DNA of 9,323 nt from Thermoplasmata archaeon. Lineage in GTDB: Archaea > Thermoplasmatota > Thermoplasmata > Thermoplasmatales > Thermoplasmataceae. The notes below the pieces were generated by a model that ran no database searches, was not told the DNA's origin, and saw nothing but the letters and a program-made list of their open reading frames with translations. A program made the position numbers and the translations under genes. Below, in pieces: positions 5,951-9,323 of this stretch. The stretch lies in assembly GCA_021810575.1 (NCBI GenBank), contig JAJZIN010000026.1, forward strand, positions 1 to 9,323, read 5' to 3'. The first letter of the stretch is position 1. Every line of letters starts with the position of its first letter.

Positions 5951-6021
5951 TCTAAAGAATTGAAAAAGTTATAACCAACATTTGACAAACCTTAATATAA
6001 AGAGCTTTTAAAACTAAAAAA

Positions 6022-6030
6022 TTTTATAAG
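6022..6030 (+). promoter_or_regulatory. TATA box for the sensor-membrane protein-guaAB operon
   Basis: TTTTATAAG is centred about 34 bases before the ATG at 6060, predicting a transcription start near 6051 and a leader of roughly 8-10 bases. An alternative AT-rich stretch (TTAATATAAAG, about 5992-6002) lies further upstream. Confidence 0.5.
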
Positions 6031-6059
6031 TTAAGAAAAATTATGGTAATAGTGAATCT

Positions 6060-6293
6060 ATGTCGGTAGCATTTGTACTTGTGAGTACGGTACCCGGAAA
6101 AGAGCATGAGGTTTACAACAAAATATCTAAGATTAATTATGTTGTAGAAGTACATCCGCTTTTCGGGGAATATGATCTGATCGTCAAAATTGACGCGCTT
6201 GATTACAGTGAATTAGGGAAGATTGTCGTGGAGCAGATAAGAAAGATCGAAGGGGTTATAGATACAAAAACCCTTACAGGACTTAAGTTGTGA
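6060..6293 (+). CDS. Stand-alone Lrp/AsnC ligand-binding (RAM) domain protein
   Basis: This 77-residue protein matches the C-terminal effector-binding and oligomerisation domain of Lrp/AsnC regulators without the DNA-binding helix-turn-helix. The fold signature is clear: strand AFVLVSTVPG (4-13), the helix around HEVYNKISKI, strand VVEVHPLFGEYDLIVKIDA (28-46), a second helix, and the terminal GVIDTKTLTGLKL. The central G36-x-Y-D39 turn is the family hallmark. Such single-domain proteins bind small molecules, often amino acids, and form dimers or higher rings; the ligand here is unknown. It cannot bind DNA alone and may assemble with full-length Lrp proteins or with partner proteins. It opens a three-gene operon, 5 bases from a membrane-protein gene and then guaAB. 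The length is normal for the single-domain form, so it is not a truncation. Confidence 0.9.
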   Translation: MSVAFVLVSTVPGKEHEVYNKISKINYVVEVHPLFGEYDLIVKIDALDYSELGKIVVEQIRKIEGVIDTKTLTGLKL

Positions 6294-6294
6294 T
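6290..6294 (+). promoter_or_regulatory. Shine-Dalgarno-like GTGAT before the membrane-protein gene
   Basis: GTGAT matches part of the archaeal GGAGGTGAT element, with 4 bases to the ATG at 6299. It overlaps the TGA stop of the preceding gene, so translation of the two is probably coupled. The downstream guaAB start has the same arrangement in weaker form (CTGATTTC before ATG). Confidence 0.45.
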
Positions 6295-6298
6295 TTAG

Positions 6299-6628
6299 AT
6301 GTCTGCAGTGGCAAAAACTTTACCGTGGTATCCCAGTTGGAATCTTGACATTTTTTTCCTTACAATAATAGGGATAATAGCATTAGCGCTCTTGATATTT
6401 GGAATTCTTACTGCCTATTTTGGAAAGGGAAAGGCAAGGGCAGCAGGAGGTGGAATGATTGTTGGAGCTGTTGTAATAGGCTTTTTAACTTATTACCTGT
6501 CTGACTTCACGTTCCATGTAAGTCTAGTTGATGATATAATCCTGGGTGCAGTATTTTATCTCGTTGCAGCAATAATAGGTGTAGTTATAGGATTACTTAT
6601 ATTCCTCGCCGCTATCATGAAAACCTGA
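6299..6628 (+). CDS. Small three-helix membrane protein of unknown function
   Basis: The 109-residue protein has three predicted membrane helices at about 18-41, 50-68 and 80-106. A positive loop (KGKAR, 43-47) follows the first helix. By the positive-inside rule this puts the N-terminus outside, that loop in the cytoplasm, and the short [11 protein letters not shown] loop (69-79) outside. The last two helices are rich in Gly, Ile and Val, and there are no charged catalytic residues or cysteines. No transporter or enzyme family is recognised. The gene sits 5 bases after the Lrp-type sensor domain and 4 bases before guaAB, so the three are almost certainly co-transcribed. That does not establish a role in purine metabolism. 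The N-terminus ([10 protein letters not shown]) is not a typical cleaved signal peptide. Confidence 0.85.
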   Translation: MSAVAKTLPWYPSWNLDIFFLTIIGIIALALLIFGILTAYFGKGKARAAGGGMIVGAVVIGFLTYYLSDFTFHVSLVDDIILGAVFYLVAAIIGVVIGLLIFLAAIMKT

Positions 6629-6632
6629 TTTC

Positions 6633-7562
6633 ATGACCTCTAAATTATTAAATGAGATTGTTGAAAAGATTAGAAAAGACCTGAACGGCACTGGCATTCT
6701 TGCGTGTTCGGGAGGAACCGACAGTTCGGTTCTGGCTGTGGCCTCAAAAATGGCTGCCGGTGATAAAATTTTATCAATTTTTGTTGATACCGGCCTTATC
6801 CGAGAGGGAGAAAGGGAAAGGGTAAAAGCATTCTTTAAGGAATTTGGGATAAATTTCAAGATTCTGGATGAGTCTGAACTCTTCCTTAGCAAATTAAAGG
6901 GTATATCTGACCCGGAAACTAAAAGGAAAGTAATAGGTCAGACCTTCATAGAAGTATTTGAGCGGGAGGCTCAACTTTCTAAAGCTGAATATCTGTTGCA
7001 GGGAACGATTGCTCCAGACTGGATAGAAAGCGGGGGCAAAAATAGGGATACCATTAAAAGCCATCATAACGTAGGAGGACTTCCAGAAAAAATGAATCTG
7101 AAGCTTATAGAGCCCATGAGGGATCTCTACAAGGATGATGTAAGGGAATTGAGTAAGGAGCTTGGTTTAAACACCAGTTTACAGCCATTTCCGGGACCAG
7201 GCCTGGCAGTCAGGGTAATCGGGGAAATAACGAAGGAAAAGGTAGACATATTGAAAAAGGTAACCAGGATCGTTGAAGAAGAAATTGAAAGTTCACTGAA
7301 ACCTGAAAAAAGACCATGGCAGTATTTTGCTGTTATATTGCCAATCAGGACTACAGGTGTACACGGAGACAAAAGATCTTATGGTAATACTATAGCGATC
7401 AGGGCTATTGATTCAACCGACGCTATGACTGGGACATTTCATAAATTTGACTGGGAATTTCTCGAGGAACTATCCACAAAAATTACTAACGAAGTACCAT
7501 CAGTAAATAGAATTGTCCTTGATATAACTGATAAACCTCCCGCTACCATAGAGTGGGAATAG
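6633..7562 (+). CDS. guaAB: GMP synthase subunit B (ATP pyrophosphatase, PP-loop)
   Basis: This subunit activates XMP with ATP and uses ammonia to form GMP, the last step of guanine nucleotide synthesis. Archaea make the glutaminase (GuaAA) as a separate protein, which is not in this window. The 309 residues contain the PP-loop SGGTDSS (26-32), [46 protein letters not shown], and the C-terminal dimerisation domain ending in [13 protein letters not shown], the usual final residues. The gene is therefore complete. Thr29 in the PP-loop replaces the more common Val (SGGVDSS), a mild change that should not abolish ATP binding. The ATG at 6633 lies 4 bases after the membrane-protein stop. This is the third gene of an operon with the Lrp-type sensor and the membrane protein. 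The next gene, rpsB, has its own promoter. Confidence 0.97.
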   Translation: MTSKLLNEIVEKIRKDLNGTGILACSGGTDSSVLAVASKMAAGDKILSIFVDTGLIREGERERVKAFFKEFGINFKILDESELFLSKLKGISDPETKRKVIGQTFIEVFEREAQLSKAEYLLQGTIAPDWIESGGKNRDTIKSHHNVGGLPEKMNLKLIEPMRDLYKDDVRELSKELGLNTSLQPFPGPGLAVRVIGEITKEKVDILKKVTRIVEEEIESSLKPEKRPWQYFAVILPIRTTGVHGDKRSYGNTIAIRAIDSTDAMTGTFHKFDWEFLEELSTKITNEVPSVNRIVLDITDKPPATIEWE

Positions 7563-7689
7563 GATATCTGTTTATCTGCAAGGAGTCACATGGTTATATC
7601 ATTTTGACCTGTAATTATAGAAATTTTACTCTCACACAATTAACTCAATGGATCATGTCAGAAATCTAATAATCTTCTGCAATTATACG

Positions 7690-7722
7690 TAAACCCATAT
7701 ATAGGTTAAAGAGATAAACCCA
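7690..7722. repeat. TAAACCCA direct repeat flanking the rpsB TATA box
   Basis: TAAACCCA occurs at 7690-7697 and 7715-7722, 25 bases apart and on either side of the TATA element. The first copy also forms part of the imperfect palindrome AACCCATATATAGGTT (7692-7707; 7 of 8 pairs match), centred on the TATA box. The second copy would overlap or abut the predicted transcription start. This could be a ribosomal-protein promoter control site; no regulator is known to me. Confidence 0.4.
7697..7703 (+). promoter_or_regulatory. TATA box for rpsB
   Basis: ATATATA is centred 27 bases before the TTG at 7727 and 51 bases before the ATG at 7751. The predicted transcription start is therefore near 7726. 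Confidence 0.6.
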
Positions 7723-7738
7723 AATCTTGACACCTAAA

Positions 7739-7746
7739 GAGATGAT
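7739..7746 (+). promoter_or_regulatory. Shine-Dalgarno-like GAGATGAT deciding the rpsB start
   Basis: GAGATGAT differs from the archaeal GAGGTGAT at one base and lies 4 bases before the ATG at 7751. It favours translation from 7751 on a short-leader mRNA over the leaderless TTG at 7727. Confidence 0.45.
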
Positions 7747-7750
7747 TGGA

Positions 7751-8350
7751 ATGGAAGAAGAGTTGCTAATATCAGAGGAGGAATATCAGAAATCAGGCGT
7801 ACATATTGGTACCCAGGTTAAAACACAGGATATGGTGAAATACATATTCAAAATTAGGAATGATGGATTATACCTCCTTGATCTGAAGATTACAGATAAA
7901 ATGCTTAAAATAGCCGGAAAAATGCTTGCCAGAATTGATCCCACACAGATTCTTGTTGTGGCTCAGAGACAGTATGCATTCAGGCCAGTTACCAAATTTT
8001 CCGAGGTTATAGGATCAAAGGCTATAGTCGGACGGTTTATTCCAGGCACATTAACAAATTACCAGCTTCCTACATACACGGAGACCAAGGCAATCATAGT
8101 CACAGACCCTCTGGCAGATACCCAGGTCATGAAGGAGGCAAAGGATGTGGGAGTCCCCATAATATCCCTGTGTGATGCAAATAATAAAACAGATTTTGTA
8201 GATCTGGTCATACCAAGTAACAACAAGGGTAGAAGATCACTTGCTCTTGTTTACTGGCTACTTTCCAGGGAGATTCTCAAAAACAGAGGAGATATAAAAT
8301 CATACGAAGAATTCAAATACACAATAGATGACTTCGAGTCACAGATTTAA
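7751..8350 (+). CDS. rpsB: Small-subunit ribosomal protein uS2 (S2)
   Basis: This is a structural protein of the 30S subunit, on its solvent side near the 16S 3' end. Diagnostic blocks are GVHIGTQVKTQDMVKYIFKI, the GLYLLDL strand, VVAQRQYAFRPVTKF, GRFIPGTLTN, VTDPLADTQVMKEA, GVPIISLCD and NNKGRRSLALVYWLLSREIL, all typical of the archaeal/eukaryotic (Sa) form. From the chosen ATG it is 199 residues, normal for archaeal S2. An in-frame TTG at 7727 (8 extra residues, MTPKEMIG) and an ATG at 7742 are alternatives. I prefer 7751 for its near-perfect ribosome binding site, but the TTG sits at the predicted transcription start and a leaderless form is possible. The gene stands alone instead of in the common archaeal cluster with enolase and RNA polymerase subunits. 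Its stop interlocks with that of endA. Confidence 0.95.
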   Translation: MEEELLISEEEYQKSGVHIGTQVKTQDMVKYIFKIRNDGLYLLDLKITDKMLKIAGKMLARIDPTQILVVAQRQYAFRPVTKFSEVIGSKAIVGRFIPGTLTNYQLPTYTETKAIIVTDPLADTQVMKEAKDVGVPIISLCDANNKTDFVDLVIPSNNKGRRSLALVYWLLSREILKNRGDIKSYEEFKYTIDDFESQI

Positions 8351-9282
8351 TCCCTCAAATTCATTTCCAGTATATTTTTTATTCTTTTTATCCTTATAAA
8401 ATAACTCTTTTCTTCATGAATTGTAGCAAAAATCATTTCTTTCCTTACTGAAGCAGCTAATCTAACAGCTCTGCTTATTTCGTACCATTCAACTTCTCTT
8501 TCAAGCACATGAATCAGAAAATCAGAATGATCATCCATGGAACCCCTGTATGCCCTGAAGTTGCAGCCATACTTGAATCCCGTTTTTACAATCAGTCCGT
8601 TCGATATAAGCTCTTTGTATACTCTTGATACAGGATCGCTGTTTTCCAGTCCGTTGATGTAGTTCATCTCCCCTTCTGACAATATTACAATATCCTCCAG
8701 ATGGTCCCCCATCCAATCAGGCTTCATGTCTTTGGTTTGAATACCTCTATTGCCAATCTTTGTTGGAGTGACTGATGGAAGTTCAGGCCTGTTATTACCT
8801 TCCAGATTTACCATATCAATTGTGTAATAAGTAATATCTCCATCATCATCAACAGATGCAATATTCTGACCTGATATGGAAATTAACCAACTCTCATCTA
8901 CCCTGCTTTTTTCCCTTATTGGGTAAATAATCCTTTTTACACTCAGTTTTTCATTCTTCTTCGATATTGTAAGGTATTCATTTTCTATGGATATCTTGGA
9001 TCCCTCATTCTTCAGGTCAAGATACACCCTCCACATGTACAGGTCATTCTCTTCAAACAGAGTGTTAACAAGCGTCAATGAATCATTATAGAAGGGATTA
9101 ACCGGTTTCAGTCTATTTCTGTAATATAGAAACAATAGTTCAAACGGTTTTAATATGATGTTTCTACCCGATATTACCCCCATATTGTATTTACTGTGAA
9201 TATACTGGGCACTTTTCCCATTCTCTATTGTAAATAAGATCGAATTGCATATAGCGTAACTCTCTTCTCTATTGTTTTCCAT
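8347..9282 (-). CDS. endA: tRNA-splicing endonuclease, two-repeat homodimeric (alpha-2) type
   Basis: The enzyme excises introns from pre-tRNA and other RNAs at bulge-helix-bulge structures, leaving 2',3'-cyclic phosphate ends for the ligase RtcB. The catalytic repeat is C-terminal: YKELISNGLIVKTGFKYGCN begins at 222. The expected triad is Tyr245 (in FRAY), His252 (in HSDFL) and Lys281 (in RLAASVRK). The ISRAVRLA helix is diagnostic. At 311 residues the protein is about twice the single-repeat (alpha-4) enzyme. Its N-terminal half (about 10-150) looks like a diverged, catalytically empty repeat, giving the alpha-2 form known from Thermoplasma and Archaeoglobus. The ATG at 9282 has a weak GGAAG-like sequence upstream. 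Only 41 bases remain to the window edge, so the promoter and upstream neighbour are unknown. The stop codon overlaps that of rpsB. Confidence 0.93.
   Translation of the reverse strand: MENNREESYAICNSILFTIENGKSAQYIHSKYNMGVISGRNIILKPFELLFLYYRNRLKPVNPFYNDSLTLVNTLFEENDLYMWRVYLDLKNEGSKISIENEYLTISKKNEKLSVKRIIYPIREKSRVDESWLISISGQNIASVDDDGDITYYTIDMVNLEGNNRPELPSVTPTKIGNRGIQTKDMKPDWMGDHLEDIVILSEGEMNYINGLENSDPVSRVYKELISNGLIVKTGFKYGCNFRAYRGSMDDHSDFLIHVLEREVEWYEISRAVRLAASVRKEMIFATIHEEKSYFIRIKRIKNILEMNLRD
8374..8390 (+). terminator. Possible T-tract terminator for rpsB, inside the end of endA
   Basis: The plus strand reads ATTTTTTATTCTTTTTA about 24 to 40 bases after the rpsB stop. Archaeal RNA polymerase terminates at such U-rich tracts without needing a hairpin. 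It lies within the C-terminal codons of the convergent endA, where lysine- and isoleucine-rich coding also produces Ts on the plus strand, so the role is uncertain. Confidence 0.35.
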
Positions 9283-9323
9283 TTATTCTTCCAATCAGGA
9301 GACGTGATATCCCATTTACCATA

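Noticed and set aside
7563..7726. Possible small RNA or terminator hairpin between guaAB and rpsB
   Set aside because: No tRNA-like fold, strong hairpin or long T-tract was visible. Only the rpsB promoter elements at its right end are supported.
9283..9323. Possible end of another minus-strand gene overlapping the endA start
   Set aside because: Two frames stay open into endA, but 41 bases give no recognisable motif. I cannot choose a frame or product.
1..9323. Mobile element, CRISPR array or defence system
   Set aside because: There are no transposase, integrase, nuclease-helicase or repeat-spacer patterns, and the genes are core housekeeping functions with even codon style.

Overview
The window reads as a compact, AT-rich stretch of chromosome from an acidophilic archaeon of the Thermoplasmatales type (Ferroplasma, Picrophilus or Cuniculiplasma-like). 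The genes say so directly: a ribosome-recycling ABCE1/Rli1 ATPase, an archaeosine-type tRNA-guanine transglycosylase, a separate GMP synthase ATP-pyrophosphatase subunit, an archaeal S2 ribosomal protein and an archaeal tRNA-splicing endonuclease of the two-repeat (homodimer) form. Arginine is mostly AGG/AGA, starts include probable GTG and TTG codons, and most promoters place a TATA-like box about 22-30 bases before the start codon, as expected for leaderless transcripts. The exact genus is an inference.

Layout from left to right. Positions 1-2335 are a minus-strand operon: a Thermoplasmata-type protein of unknown function (DUF6015-like), then ABCE1, then the first 37 codons of tgtA, which runs off the left edge. 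Positions 2336-2657 are a divergent gap with no convincing gene. Then come folP (dihydropteroate synthase, plus) and a Fur/PerR-family regulator (minus), whose 3' ends overlap by 41 bases. The regulator is divergent from hisS (histidyl-tRNA synthetase, plus) across 75 bases. hisS converges with a 144-residue orphan protein (minus). A 177-base divergent promoter region with a perfect palindrome and a direct repeat follows. It leads into a tight plus-strand operon: a stand-alone Lrp/AsnC ligand-sensing domain, a small three-helix membrane protein, and guaAB. The window ends with rpsB (plus), converging on endA (minus) with interlocking stop codons.

Most genes belong to translation and tRNA maturation (tgtA, ABCE1, hisS, rpsB, endA) or to nucleotide and folate supply (guaAB, folP). 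I see no mobile element, CRISPR array, tRNA, rRNA or defence island. No wholly new multi-gene system is evident. The points most worth a second look are the unknown gene leading the ABCE1/tgtA operon, the sensor-membrane protein-guaAB operon, the PerR-like regulator with an altered metal ligand and a PerR-box-like sequence in front of it, and the choice of start for rpsB.
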